DNA from: an uncultured Bacteroidales bacterium
GTDB lineage: Bacteria > Bacteroidota > Bacteroidia > Bacteroidales > Bacteroidaceae
Assembly: GCA_902760345.1 (NCBI GenBank)
Contig: CACWFY010000025.1
Span: forward strand, 2,225 to 40,876
Direction: 5' to 3'
Length of the DNA: 38,652 bases
Part shown: piece after piece, positions 7,666-14,873 of the stretch
How positions within the stretch are numbered: position 1 is the first letter of the stretch
Layout: every line of letters begins with the position of its first letter
Position numbers and translations under genes: made by a program
Notes under the pieces: generated by a model
Told to the model about the DNA's origin: nothing
What the model saw: the letters and a program-made list of their open reading frames with translations, nothing else
Database searches by the model: none

Positions 7666-8134
7666 AATCTGTAAAGGCGTAGCTGAAGGCGTGGCGCTCG
7701 TCTTTCGGGTGCGCTTCTCGGTTGACGACCTGCCAGTCGCTATAGTCAGGGAAGAAGGCGTCGGCCTTTTGGGGTGTGTCGTCGACCTCCGTCAGGCATA
7801 GGCGGTCGGCCAGCGACATAGCCTGCTCGTACACGCGCGCACCACCTATTATGTAAATGTCTTCGTCAGCCTGACAACTCTTGATGGCTGCGTCGAGCGT
7901 TGGGAAGACGTCACAGCCTGGCAACTCCTTGACGGTACGGCTCAATACCACGTTCCTGCGGTTGGGCAGTGCCCCTTTGGGCAACGACTCATATGTGTTG
8001 CGGCCCATGATGATGGTATGGCCGGTGGTCAGTGCTTTAAACCGCTTCAGGTCGTTGGGCAGCCAGTATATCAGTTTGTTCTCGAAGCCGATGGCGCGAT
8101 TCTTCGCCACGGCAGCAATAATGCTAATTCTCAT
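7649..8134 (-). CDS. folA: Dihydrofolate reductase
   Basis: A 161-residue enzyme that reduces dihydrofolate to tetrahydrofolate with NADPH in the cytoplasm. Visible motifs are the N-terminal SIIAAVAKNRAIGFENKLIYWLP (Met-20 loop region), the catalytic acid in LPNDLKRFK, the NADPH-binding GHTIIMGRNTYESLP and IYIIGGARVYEQA near residues 95-110. It follows thyA in the same direction after 30 bases. The pairing makes sense: ThyA produces the dihydrofolate that FolA recycles. The start at 8134 gives a family-standard length. Confidence 0.96.
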   Translation of the reverse strand: MRISIIAAVAKNRAIGFENKLIYWLPNDLKRFKALTTGHTIIMGRNTYESLPKGALPNRRNVVLSRTVKELPGCDVFPTLDAAIKSCQADEDIYIIGGARVYEQAMSLADRLCLTEVDDTPQKADAFFPDYSDWQVVNREAHPKDERHAFSYAFTDYERTR

Positions 8135-8164
8135 AGGGCTTATAGGTCTTATGGGTCTTATAGG
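8135..8164. repeat. 9-bp imperfect tandem repeat between thyA and folA
   Basis: The whole 30-base spacer consists of consecutive copies of a nonamer like GTCTTATRG (GGCTTATAG, GTCTTATGG, GTCTTATAG). It must hold the folA ribosome-binding region on the minus strand, so repeat number could affect folA translation. Confidence 0.7.
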
Positions 8165-8974
8165 TTAAACACTCACTTCTGCCTTGATATGCGGGTGTGG
8201 GTCGTAACCTACCAGTTCGAAGTCTTCGTAGTGGAAGTCGAAGATGCTCTTCACATCAGGATTGATCTTCATCGTGGGCAGGGGACGTGGCTCACGCGTG
8301 AGCTGCAGACGTGCCTGCTCCAGATGGTTCAGATAGAGGTGTGTGTCGCCTGTGGTATGGATGAAGTCGCCAGGCACCATGTCGCAGACCTGTGCCATCA
8401 TCTGCAGCAACAGGGCATACGACGCGATGTTGAACGGTACGCCAAGGAATGTGTCGGCACTACGCTGATACAGCTGCAGCGACAGGCGGCGACGGCCGTC
8501 GGGCAGGGGAGCGGTATAGAACTGGAAAATGGTGTGACATGGGGGCAGCGCCATCTTGTTGACCTCAGCGACGTTCCATGCCGAGACAATCATACGGCGT
8601 GAGTCGGGATTGTTCTTCAGCTGGTCGACAACGTATTGTATCTGGTCGATGGTGCCACCAGCGTAGTCTGGCCACGAGCGCCACTGGTGACCATAGACGG
8701 GACCCAGCTCGCCGTTCTCGTCGGCCCACTCGTTCCAGATGCGGACGCCATGTTCCTGTAGATACTTCACATTGGTATCACCCTGTAAGAACCACAACAG
8801 TTCATAGATGATGCTCTTCAGGTGCAGCTTCTTTGTGGTCAGCAGGGGGAAGCCGTCTTGCAAGTTGTAGCGGCTCTGCGTACCAAAGATGCTGATAGTG
8901 CCTGTGCCTGTGCGGTCACCCTTCTGGGTGCCCTCAGTCAGTATTCGATTCAGTATGTCTAAGTATTGCTTCAT
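8165..8974 (-). CDS. thyA: Thymidylate synthase
   Basis: A 269-residue cytoplasmic enzyme converting dUMP to dTMP with methylene-tetrahydrofolate. It begins [26 protein letters not shown], with the conserved dUMP-binding Arg segment. It has the active-site Cys in [32 protein letters not shown], and the end [10 protein letters not shown], matching classical ThyA. An in-frame extension reaching 9034 adds 20 residues without homology, so the start at 8974 is preferred. It overlaps the 3' end of the upstream methyltransferase gene by 41 bases and is followed by folA, forming a three-gene operon. Confidence 0.97.
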   Translation of the reverse strand: MKQYLDILNRILTEGTQKGDRTGTGTISIFGTQSRYNLQDGFPLLTTKKLHLKSIIYELLWFLQGDTNVKYLQEHGVRIWNEWADENGELGPVYGHQWRSWPDYAGGTIDQIQYVVDQLKNNPDSRRMIVSAWNVAEVNKMALPPCHTIFQFYTAPLPDGRRRLSLQLYQRSADTFLGVPFNIASYALLLQMMAQVCDMVPGDFIHTTGDTHLYLNHLEQARLQLTREPRPLPTMKINPDVKSIFDFHYEDFELVGYDPHPHIKAEVSV

Positions 8975-10178
8975 AGTCGTTGGGTATATGTGTTGTTCTG
9001 ATTCTCCATTCTTTGGGGTATAGGTTGTTGGCACGTGTGCCGATATTCTTCATCTGGCCTAAGGGGTGTCCCTCGAAACATACGGTAATCTCGCCACGCG
9101 GCGTGTCCTCAGTTAAGTGTAAGGCTTCACCACGCAGGTAGTTCATCGCCTCAGCATAACTAAGCGCAACTCTTGGAGGTGAGTTGTGAGAGGTGAGTTG
9201 TGAGAGGATAGTTAGAGCCTTGTTGTCATTCCTCTTACCTCTTACCTCTCTCCTCTCTCCTCTTTTTCTAAGGACACAGAGGAATAGCCCTTCGCTACGC
9301 GTGATGCCTGGAATGAAACGATAGACGGGCTCGTCGAAGCCATGAAGCAGCGAACCCGTGATGTGCCACTCGGGCTTCACGTCGATGGGCACCACGCTTG
9401 CGTCGTCGAACTCTTCTAATATCCAGCGGATGTTCTCCTCGTTCTCCTTAGTATTAAAGGTACACGTACTATATATTAATAGACCTCCGTCGTTCAGACA
9501 GCCCCATGCGTCGCTGACAATGTCGCGCTGCAACTGCCAACACTTCTCGACATTCTGCGGACTCCACTCGAGGATGGTAGCCTCGTCTTTGCGGAACATT
9601 CCCTCGCCCGAGCAGGGAACGTCGCAGAGAATGAGGTCGAACTTCTGCTTTGACTTACGATAGTCCTTGGGATAGCTGTTGGTGACGATATGATTCTCGT
9701 AGCCCCACTTTGTGACGTTCTCCAACAAGATGCTGGCGCGATTGCGGATGGGCTCGTTGGAATAGAGCATGCAATCGTCAGGCAAGGCAGCCCTCAGTAA
9801 TGTCGATTTACCTCCTGGCGCAGCGCAGAGATCAAGGGCAGAATTACACAGTAGGGTCGGTTCCGCTGTGTAAATTTGTCGTAACACTTCGTCGAGAAAC
9901 AACGAGGCAGCCTCCTGTACATAATAACAGCCAGCATGAAACAGCGGGTCGAAGGTGAAGTTGGGACGTTGCTGTAGATAATAGCCATTGCGGCACCAAG
10001 GCACCTGCTCGCCATCAATGACTTCTAACCTCCGACCTCTAACCTCTAACCTCTTTTGGGGGTTCAGACGAATGCTGACAGGAATATCCTCTTCAAACGA
10101 TTGCAAGTATCGTTCGAAGCGCTCATCACCCATCAATTGACGGGTATATTCGGCGAATTGTACAGGTATTTCTGCCAT
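8934..10178 (-). CDS. RsmB/RsmF (NOL1/NOP2/Sun) family rRNA cytosine-C5 methyltransferase
   Basis: A 414-residue SAM-dependent RNA methyltransferase. The SAM-binding motif is [19 protein letters not shown] (about 120), motif IV is [15 protein letters not shown] with the first Cys, and the catalytic TCT motif is [18 protein letters not shown]. The C-terminal part (about 335-414) resembles the RsmF RNA-binding tail ([17 protein letters not shown]). The start at 10178 is picked because a perfect -7 element lies only a few bases upstream. Two segments are encoded by a dispersed purine-rich repeat: about residues 42-55 ([11 protein letters not shown]) and about 305-335 (ERREVRGKR...LSQLTSHN). Both sit outside the catalytic motifs, so the enzyme is probably active. 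Target cytosine unknown. Confidence 0.9.
   Translation of the reverse strand: MAEIPVQFAEYTRQLMGDERFERYLQSFEEDIPVSIRLNPQKRLEVRGRRLEVIDGEQVPWCRNGYYLQQRPNFTFDPLFHAGCYYVQEAASLFLDEVLRQIYTAEPTLLCNSALDLCAAPGGKSTLLRAALPDDCMLYSNEPIRNRASILLENVTKWGYENHIVTNSYPKDYRKSKQKFDLILCDVPCSGEGMFRKDEATILEWSPQNVEKCWQLQRDIVSDAWGCLNDGGLLIYSTCTFNTKENEENIRWILEEFDDASVVPIDVKPEWHITGSLLHGFDEPVYRFIPGITRSEGLFLCVLRKRGERREVRGKRNDNKALTILSQLTSHNSPPRVALSYAEAMNYLRGEALHLTEDTPRGEITVCFEGHPLGQMKNIGTRANNLYPKEWRIRTTHIPNDYEAILRHTESNTD
9175..9262. repeat. Dispersed GAGGTRAG repeat, two-armed copy inside the methyltransferase gene
   Basis: A G-rich arm (9175-9211, units like GAGGTGAGTTGTGAGAG) and a C/T-rich arm (9231-9262, units like CCTCTTACCTCTTACC) form an imperfect inverted repeat of about 88 bases. 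It lies in frame in the gene and adds about 30 residues without a stop. Confidence 0.7.
10021..10057. repeat. Dispersed GAGGTTAG repeat, second copy inside the methyltransferase gene
   Basis: CT-rich units (TCTAACC, CTCTAACCTCTAACC) form one arm of the same repeat type. Read on the minus strand they encode about [11 protein letters not shown] at residues 42-55. Confidence 0.65.
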
Positions 10179-10185
10179 TTGCTTG

Positions 10186-10217
10186 CAAAAGTAAAAAAAA
10201 AATTGCACCTTTGCAAC
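10186..10217 (-). promoter_or_regulatory. Promoter of the rsmF-like - thyA - folA operon
   Basis: On the minus strand TACTTTTG (10193-10186) matches TAnnTTTG, with GTTG (10217-10214) twenty bases upstream as a near -33 box. The start would be close to 10179, leaving almost no leader before the ATG at 10178. Confidence 0.55.
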
Positions 10218-10270
10218 TAATTAATGGTTAATTACGTCTAACAGTCAAAAAGAAACAAAAAAATCAAAAT

Positions 10271-10975
10271 ATGAAAAAGGTATTATTAGCAGTTTTTACT
10301 CTTGGAGTGCTGACCTCCTGCTCTTGCAGCGGACTGAATGTGAGGTTCACCCACAGTGAGCCACAGGCAGCGGAAGAGCGCGCGTTGACAGGTTTTGAAC
10401 GTATTGAACTGTTAGGCTCATTAGACGTAAAGTACCAGCAGGCCGACTCGTTCTCAGTACGTGTCGACGCCCCGGTAGAGGTCTTGAAAAAGGTGGAAAC
10501 CCTTGTGGACGGCGACAAGCTGGTAGTCAGGATGAAGGGAGACGGTAATTTGATCAACTTCGGCGTGGCCGACAGCGAGAATGTGACGGTTTATGTCACC
10601 TCGCCCGACTTTCTGGGCATCACGCTGAAAGGCTCTGGCGACTTTGAGTGTTTGCATCTGTTGGATACCGACAATCTCGACATTGTGCTGAATGGCTCTG
10701 GTGATATCCTGTTCGATGATATTATCTGCGACCGTATCAATGTGTCGCTGGTGGGCTCAGGGGATGTCGACGTCAGGAACGTTAAGACGCTGCAGTCTTC
10801 TCTCAACCTCGTAGGCTCTGGCGACATCAAGATGGCGTTCGACAACAGTGGTAAGGTAGAATCGAACTTGACGGGCTCTGGCGACATCACGCTGACAGGC
10901 GTTGTAAGAGAGTATCGCAACAATGTCCGTGGCTCTGGCGACGTGAATACGGAAGGACTGATGATTAAAAAGTAA
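10271..10975 (+). CDS. DUF2807 (GIN domain, head-type) lipoprotein
   Basis: A 234-residue putative outer-envelope lipoprotein. The signal peptide ends in a lipobox LTSC with the lipidated Cys at about residue 17. The rest matches the DUF2807 domain seen in Bacteroidota: FERIELLGSLDVKYQQADSF is the typical entry strand. Six copies of a GSGD motif follow at intervals of about 20 residues (LKGSGDFE, LNGSGDIL, LVGSGDVD, LVGSGDIK, LTGSGDIT, VRGSGDVN), predicting a repetitive right-handed beta-helix-like fold. Function unknown. It is the first gene of an operon that ends in an ECF sigma factor and a small membrane protein, so it may belong to an envelope-stress module. Confidence 0.85.
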   Translation: MKKVLLAVFTLGVLTSCSCSGLNVRFTHSEPQAAEERALTGFERIELLGSLDVKYQQADSFSVRVDAPVEVLKKVETLVDGDKLVVRMKGDGNLINFGVADSENVTVYVTSPDFLGITLKGSGDFECLHLLDTDNLDIVLNGSGDILFDDIICDRINVSLVGSGDVDVRNVKTLQSSLNLVGSGDIKMAFDNSGKVESNLTGSGDITLTGVVREYRNNVRGSGDVNTEGLMIKK

Positions 10976-11006
10976 ATAGTGAAAAGTGATAAATAACAAA
11001 ACGACT

Positions 11007-11696
11007 ATGAAGAAGGTATTATTTACAATGGCATTGTTGCTGACGCTCACAGTGGGCGTGCAGGCAGCAGGACAGAAGCATCGTCACACTCCGCAGCAGG
11101 AGTTGGCTGACTCGGCGGTCAAGGGTGGCGTAGTGGCCTACTCAGATACGACGAGTAACGACACAACGGTTCGTGTGTCTAAGGGACAAGTTACCGTTTC
11201 CACACCCATGGGCACACAGTCGTGGGACTACGATGTCGACGACGAGGACGTGGGCAACGTGATACACCGTGCCTTCAGCGAAATGCGCGGCAAGGACCTT
11301 GCAGGCATCATCCTCGTGTTGGGTGTGCTGCTCATCATCTTCGTGCTGGCTCCCGTACTCATCATCATTGCGCTGTTCTACTTTATCAGCAGAAACCGCA
11401 AGGAGAAGATGCGTCTGGCACAGATGGCCGTACAGCAGGGGCAGCCCATTCCCGATCAGCTGTTGGACGACCGCCAGCAAGATGTCGATGTGGAGTATCA
11501 GAAAGGTATGCGCCAGTGCTTCGTAGGTGTGGGCCTGATGGTCTTCCTGGGCTATGCCGCCGGACAGGTGGGCTTTGGCATCGGTGCCCTGGTGTTCTGC
11601 ATCGGACTGGGTAAGGTGTTCGCCTCGCGTACGGCACGCAAGAGCGGCAACAGAGATTTTTATAACGACAATTTGAACAATAAAGAAAACATTTGA
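11007..11696 (+). CDS. Membrane protein with DUF6249-like C-terminal half
   Basis: A 229-residue protein with a signal peptide (MKKVLFTMALLLTLTVGVQA), a polar exported segment (about 21-90), a long hydrophobic helix (about 98-125: IILVLGVLLIIFVLAPVLIIIALFYFI) and a basic/Gln cytoplasmic linker (RNRKEKMRLAQMAVQQGQPIP) typical of DUF6249. Two further hydrophobic helices follow (about 170-205). The start at 11007 fits the signal sequence better than the earlier in-frame codon. It lies 31 bases after the DUF2807 gene and 7 before the PspC gene. Function unknown; the context suggests a role with the downstream sigma factor. Confidence 0.7.
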   Translation: MKKVLFTMALLLTLTVGVQAAGQKHRHTPQQELADSAVKGGVVAYSDTTSNDTTVRVSKGQVTVSTPMGTQSWDYDVDDEDVGNVIHRAFSEMRGKDLAGIILVLGVLLIIFVLAPVLIIIALFYFISRNRKEKMRLAQMAVQQGQPIPDQLLDDRQQDVDVEYQKGMRQCFVGVGLMVFLGYAAGQVGFGIGALVFCIGLGKVFASRTARKSGNRDFYNDNLNNKENI

Positions 11697-11703
11697 AATA
11701 ACT

Positions 11704-11901
11704 ATGACTAAGAGACTTTATCGCAGTAACGACCGTGTATTAGGCGGCGTCTGCGCAGGTGTTGCAGAGTATTTGGACTTCGACCCCGTAGCCGTTCGTC
11801 TGGGCTATGCTGCCCTGACGCTGTTTACGGCCTTTGCAGGCATACCGTTCTACATCGTGGCGTGGATCATCATGCCTGAAAAGAACGCTATTCAGAGGTA
11901 A
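11704..11901 (+). CDS. PspC domain membrane protein
   Basis: A 65-residue protein made up almost entirely of the PspC domain: KRLYRSNDRVLGGVCAGVAEYLDFDPVAVRLGYAAL, then a hydrophobic helix ending FYIVAWIIMPEK. PspC proteins sense envelope stress in enterobacteria, and single-domain forms are common in Bacteroidota. It ends with an AGG TAA that merges into the GAGGTAAG repeat just ahead of the sigma-factor gene. The position in the operon is consistent with envelope-stress signalling. Confidence 0.9.
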   Translation: MTKRLYRSNDRVLGGVCAGVAEYLDFDPVAVRLGYAALTLFTAFAGIPFYIVAWIIMPEKNAIQR

Positions 11902-11918
11902 GAAGTAAGAGGTAAGAG
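11895..11918. repeat. GAGGTAAG repeat doubling as the sigma-factor ribosome-binding region
   Basis: GAGGTAAG, AAGTAAG and GAGGTAAG units fill the spacer between the PspC stop codon and the sigma-factor ATG. It belongs to the dispersed repeat found at four other sites in the window and provides purine-rich ribosome-binding sequence. Confidence 0.6.
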
Positions 11919-12449
11919 ATGGCATCATTCACTGACATATCCCTGGTCGCACAGGTGGCGATATCCGGCAACCGACGGGCTTTCGACGAGCTCGTCCGCC
12001 GATATCAGTCGCCTGTACGCAGGTTCTTCCTGAGCCAGACGCTGGGAGATAGTCAGTTGAGTGACGACCTGGCACAAGACACGTTCATCAAGGCCTATTC
12101 CAATATTCGCTCGTTTCGCGGCCTGGCGTCGTTTCAGACGTGGCTGATGCGTATTGCCTATAACGTGTTTTACGATTATACACGCAGTAAACATCAGACG
12201 GAGGATGTTGATGCAGCCCCTCAACGGTCTGCCAGTGAGAACTCTTCATTGAAGATGGACCTCTACGCTGCGTTGGCATTGTTGAAACCTGATGAACGCA
12301 CGTGTATCACCCTGCAACTCATCGACGGCTACGATATTGCAGGGATTGCGAAGATAACAGGTCTCAAGGAAGGTACCGTGAAGTCGCACCTGTCAAGAGG
12401 TAAGGAGAAATTAGCAACGTATTTAAGACAGAATGGATATGATAGATAA
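11919..12449 (+). CDS. ECF-type RNA polymerase sigma factor
   Basis: A 176-residue sigma-70 family member with region 2 (about 15-85: AFDELVRRYQSPVRRFFL, DDLAQDTFIKAYSNIRSF, FQTWLMRIAYNVFYDY) and region 4 (about 115-172: DERTCITLQLIDGYDIAGIAKITGLKEGTVKSHLSRGKEKL). No sigma region 3 is present, as expected of ECF (group 4) factors. Its 3' end overlaps the start of the next gene by 17 bases, a coupling typical of a sigma/anti-sigma pair. The upstream genes of this operon are candidate members of its regulon. Confidence 0.93.
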   Translation: MASFTDISLVAQVAISGNRRAFDELVRRYQSPVRRFFLSQTLGDSQLSDDLAQDTFIKAYSNIRSFRGLASFQTWLMRIAYNVFYDYTRSKHQTEDVDAAPQRSASENSSLKMDLYAALALLKPDERTCITLQLIDGYDIAGIAKITGLKEGTVKSHLSRGKEKLATYLRQNGYDR

Positions 12450-12801
12450 TGACGAGCGCTTGCTGCAGCAGCTTTTCAGCGAAGCAGCAAATCAGAAAAT
12501 TGAGGATAACGGTTTTTCTGACCGTGTGATGCAGCGTTTAGACTCTGCAAACGTTCAGCATTCCACGTGTGATATTCGGTGCTTCTCACGCCTGTGGACG
12601 TGGTTCTGCGTATTCGTCTTCGTCGTGCTGTTTGTGCTGTTCCATGGCTGGGAATTGCTGGCCGTCCAGCTCGAGGTGTTGTTGCGTACTGCTGCCACTC
12701 AGACGTTCAGTGTTAATCTGATGATGCTTTTCACCATCATCTTCGGTCTGCTTTTCGTGGGTGTTGGCGAGGTTATTTCTTCGGAAATAGTCCGTAGGTA
12801 G
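12433..12801 (+). CDS. Small membrane protein, possible anti-sigma factor
   Basis: A 122-residue protein with a soluble acidic N terminus (about 1-50: DERLLQQLFSEAANQKIEDNGFSDRVMQRLD) and two hydrophobic helices (about 55-75 and 93-115). The N-terminal pattern resembles DUF5056-type proteins found beside ECF sigma factors in Bacteroidales. The overlap with the sigma gene suggests it binds and holds the sigma factor at the membrane, but no zinc-binding HxxxCxxC motif is seen, so this is inference. The start could also be at 12439. Its 3' end overlaps that of the convergent OmpA-family gene by 29 bases. Confidence 0.75.
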   Translation: MDMIDNDERLLQQLFSEAANQKIEDNGFSDRVMQRLDSANVQHSTCDIRCFSRLWTWFCVFVFVVLFVLFHGWELLAVQLEVLLRTAATQTFSVNLMMLFTIIFGLLFVGVGEVISSEIVRR

Positions 12802-14779
12802 TCCTCAGCACGATAAATTCCGTACGACGGTTCAGCTGGTTGCACTGCTCCTGCTGCTCTTCGTCTTTCAGCGTCTTGATGAATTCTTCCGTCAAGACGT
12901 CGTTTTCTTTCAGGAACGGGTACTTCTCCGTTAGCTTGCGGCGAATGGTCTTGGGCTTATCTTTGCCGTAACCTACTGGCGTCAGACGGTCAGCAGCAAT
13001 GCCATGCTCCGTCAGATACTTGACTACGCTCTCAGCACGTCGTTGTGAGAGTCGTTTGTTATATTCGGCAGGTCCACGATAGTCGCAGTGTGCGCTGAGC
13101 TCAATGGTGACGTTGGGATTCTCGTTCAGCAACTGTACGAGCTTGTCCAAGGCCTCTGTCGACTCAGGACGCAGCGTGGCTTTGTCGAAGTCGTAGTGGA
13201 TGTTCTCTATTAGCACAGGGGCGGTGATGCTGGCCAGCGGGAATTGCAGCACGTACTCTTCCGACTCTTCAACGGGCTCTACCTTCAAGTGCTCCTGATG
13301 GTTCAGGAAACCCTTGCAGGTGCCCAGGAATACATAGTCGACGCCAGGCTTGATCTCCTGTGTAAACGAGCCGTCACCCTTGACGCTGAGTTTCATGTTT
13401 GTACCATCGTTGCCCACCATGTACACCTGTGCCTGCGTCAGTTCATAGCCGTCTTGCTCGTATACCCAGCCCTTTACTGTCTGTATGATTTCAGGATTGT
13501 AGAACGAGTAGAGATGGTCCCAGCCCTTGCCGTCGCCACGGTTGCTCGAGAAATAGCCTTTGTTCAGCAATCCCTCAAAGGTCATTCCGAAGTCGTCGCC
13601 TGCCGAGTTCAGCGGATAGCCAGGATGCTCAATAGTAAAGTCATTTTTCGTTTCATTGCTTACAGGATGAGCAATGTAGATGTCCAGTCCTCCCATTCCT
13701 TCGTGTCCGTCGCTGGAGAAGTACAGGTCACCATTGGGGCGGAACGTCGGAAACATTTCGTCGCCAGGCGTGTTGATGGGGGCTCCCAGATTCTCTACAC
13801 CTCCCAGCCCGCTGGTCGTCAGTTGTACACGCCATATATCATAGCCTCCCAGTCCGCCAGGCATGTTGCTGACGAAGTAAAGCCATTGGCCATCAGGCGA
13901 TATGGCGGGGTGGGCGTATGCCGACAAGGTGTCGCGTGTCAGTTTCAGCTCTGTAGCCTTACCCCAAGAAGCATCTGATCGGTTGCTGGTGGCAATGGTG
14001 GCATAGCGTGGATAGCTGGGGTCTGACTTGCAGACAGTCAGGTACATGGTTCGTCCGTCAGGAGTCAGACAGCAGGCACCTTCGTCGTCGTTGCTGTTCA
14101 GGTCGGTATCTATCACCTCTGGGCGCTGCCATTTGCCTTTGTCGTCTTTCTGCGAATAGAAGATGTCGCCATTCTTCGTACCTGTAATGCCGCTCAGCTC
14201 GTCGCCTTTGGCCTGGTTGCGGGTCGAGGTGAAGTAGAGCATGTCGTTCTCTTCGCCACCTAACACTGGCGAATAGTCACTACGACGTGAGTTGAAGAAA
14301 TTTTCGCGCTTTACGGTATAAGCCGACCCCTCGTCTTTCCACTGTTGGGCCTTGCGAGCCGATGCCAGACCGGTTTTTGCCAGCGACACCTGTCGGCTGT
14401 CGCACACACTGTCTAAAGCTGTTTGGAAATTTTTCAGGGCTTCTTTATAGTTACCGTTCTTCATCAGCTGCTGTGCCAGATGCAGATGGGTCAGCGTGTC
14501 CCCCTGTTTATAGCGTAGGGCATTGTTGTAGGCGGCAATGGCTTTCTGTGTGTAGTTGATGCGACGATAGCATTCGGCCATCTTCAGTGCCCGCTGTCCG
14601 CGCAGTGTGCGCTCTTTGGAAGGCGTCTGTGAGTAAGCCTTCTTGTATTGTGTTGCTGCGTCGAAATATTCGCCTAAGGCATAGAACTTGTCACCTTTCT
14701 TCATAGCCTGCTCAGCACCACAGCCCGTAAGGACTATGGCAACCAGCATCATTATTGTCAGGTGTAACGTCTTGCTCAT
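12773..14779 (-). CDS. porE: OmpA-family TPR/PD40 lipoprotein, PorE-like
   Basis: A 668-residue lipoprotein. The signal peptide ends in a lipobox LTGC. TPR-like helices follow (about 25-150: YFDAATQYKKAYSQ, TQKAIAAYNNAL, GNYKEALKNFQTAL), then a PD40/WD40-like beta-propeller (about 165-410: repeated ISPDGQWLYFVSN, FRPNGDLYFSSD, YFSSNRGDGKGWD), a carboxypeptidase-regulatory-like fold (about 425-510) and a C-terminal OmpA peptidoglycan-binding domain (about 530-660: YDFDKATLRPES, LSQRRAESVVKYL, NRRTEFIV). This order and length match PorE, the peptidoglycan anchor of the type IX secretion system, known from Porphyromonas gingivalis. Other T9SS genes are not in the window, so the assignment rests on architecture. 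The start at 14779 precedes the lipoprotein signal; the longer frame does not. The gene overlaps the convergent upstream neighbour by 29 bases. Confidence 0.75.
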   Translation of the reverse strand: MSKTLHLTIMMLVAIVLTGCGAEQAMKKGDKFYALGEYFDAATQYKKAYSQTPSKERTLRGQRALKMAECYRRINYTQKAIAAYNNALRYKQGDTLTHLHLAQQLMKNGNYKEALKNFQTALDSVCDSRQVSLAKTGLASARKAQQWKDEGSAYTVKRENFFNSRRSDYSPVLGGEENDMLYFTSTRNQAKGDELSGITGTKNGDIFYSQKDDKGKWQRPEVIDTDLNSNDDEGACCLTPDGRTMYLTVCKSDPSYPRYATIATSNRSDASWGKATELKLTRDTLSAYAHPAISPDGQWLYFVSNMPGGLGGYDIWRVQLTTSGLGGVENLGAPINTPGDEMFPTFRPNGDLYFSSDGHEGMGGLDIYIAHPVSNETKNDFTIEHPGYPLNSAGDDFGMTFEGLLNKGYFSSNRGDGKGWDHLYSFYNPEIIQTVKGWVYEQDGYELTQAQVYMVGNDGTNMKLSVKGDGSFTQEIKPGVDYVFLGTCKGFLNHQEHLKVEPVEESEEYVLQFPLASITAPVLIENIHYDFDKATLRPESTEALDKLVQLLNENPNVTIELSAHCDYRGPAEYNKRLSQRRAESVVKYLTEHGIAADRLTPVGYGKDKPKTIRRKLTEKYPFLKENDVLTEEFIKTLKDEEQQEQCNQLNRRTEFIVLRTTYGLFPKK

Positions 14780-14837
14780 ACTTACATATAACGCTGGCAC
14801 CTCCGATTTATTGCCTTCACGCAGTGAACACAAAAGA

Positions 14838-14864
14838 AAAATGGGAACTCAGCGTTCCCATTTT
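14838..14864 (-). terminator. Intrinsic terminator behind the LruC lipoprotein gene
   Basis: A perfect 11-bp stem (AAAATGGGAAC at 14838-14848 with GTTCCCATTTT at 14854-14864), with a 5-base loop and flanking A/T runs that work in either direction. It sits 9 bases after the LruC stop codon and before the PorE-like gene. Confidence 0.8.
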
Positions 14865-14873
14865 CCTTGTATC

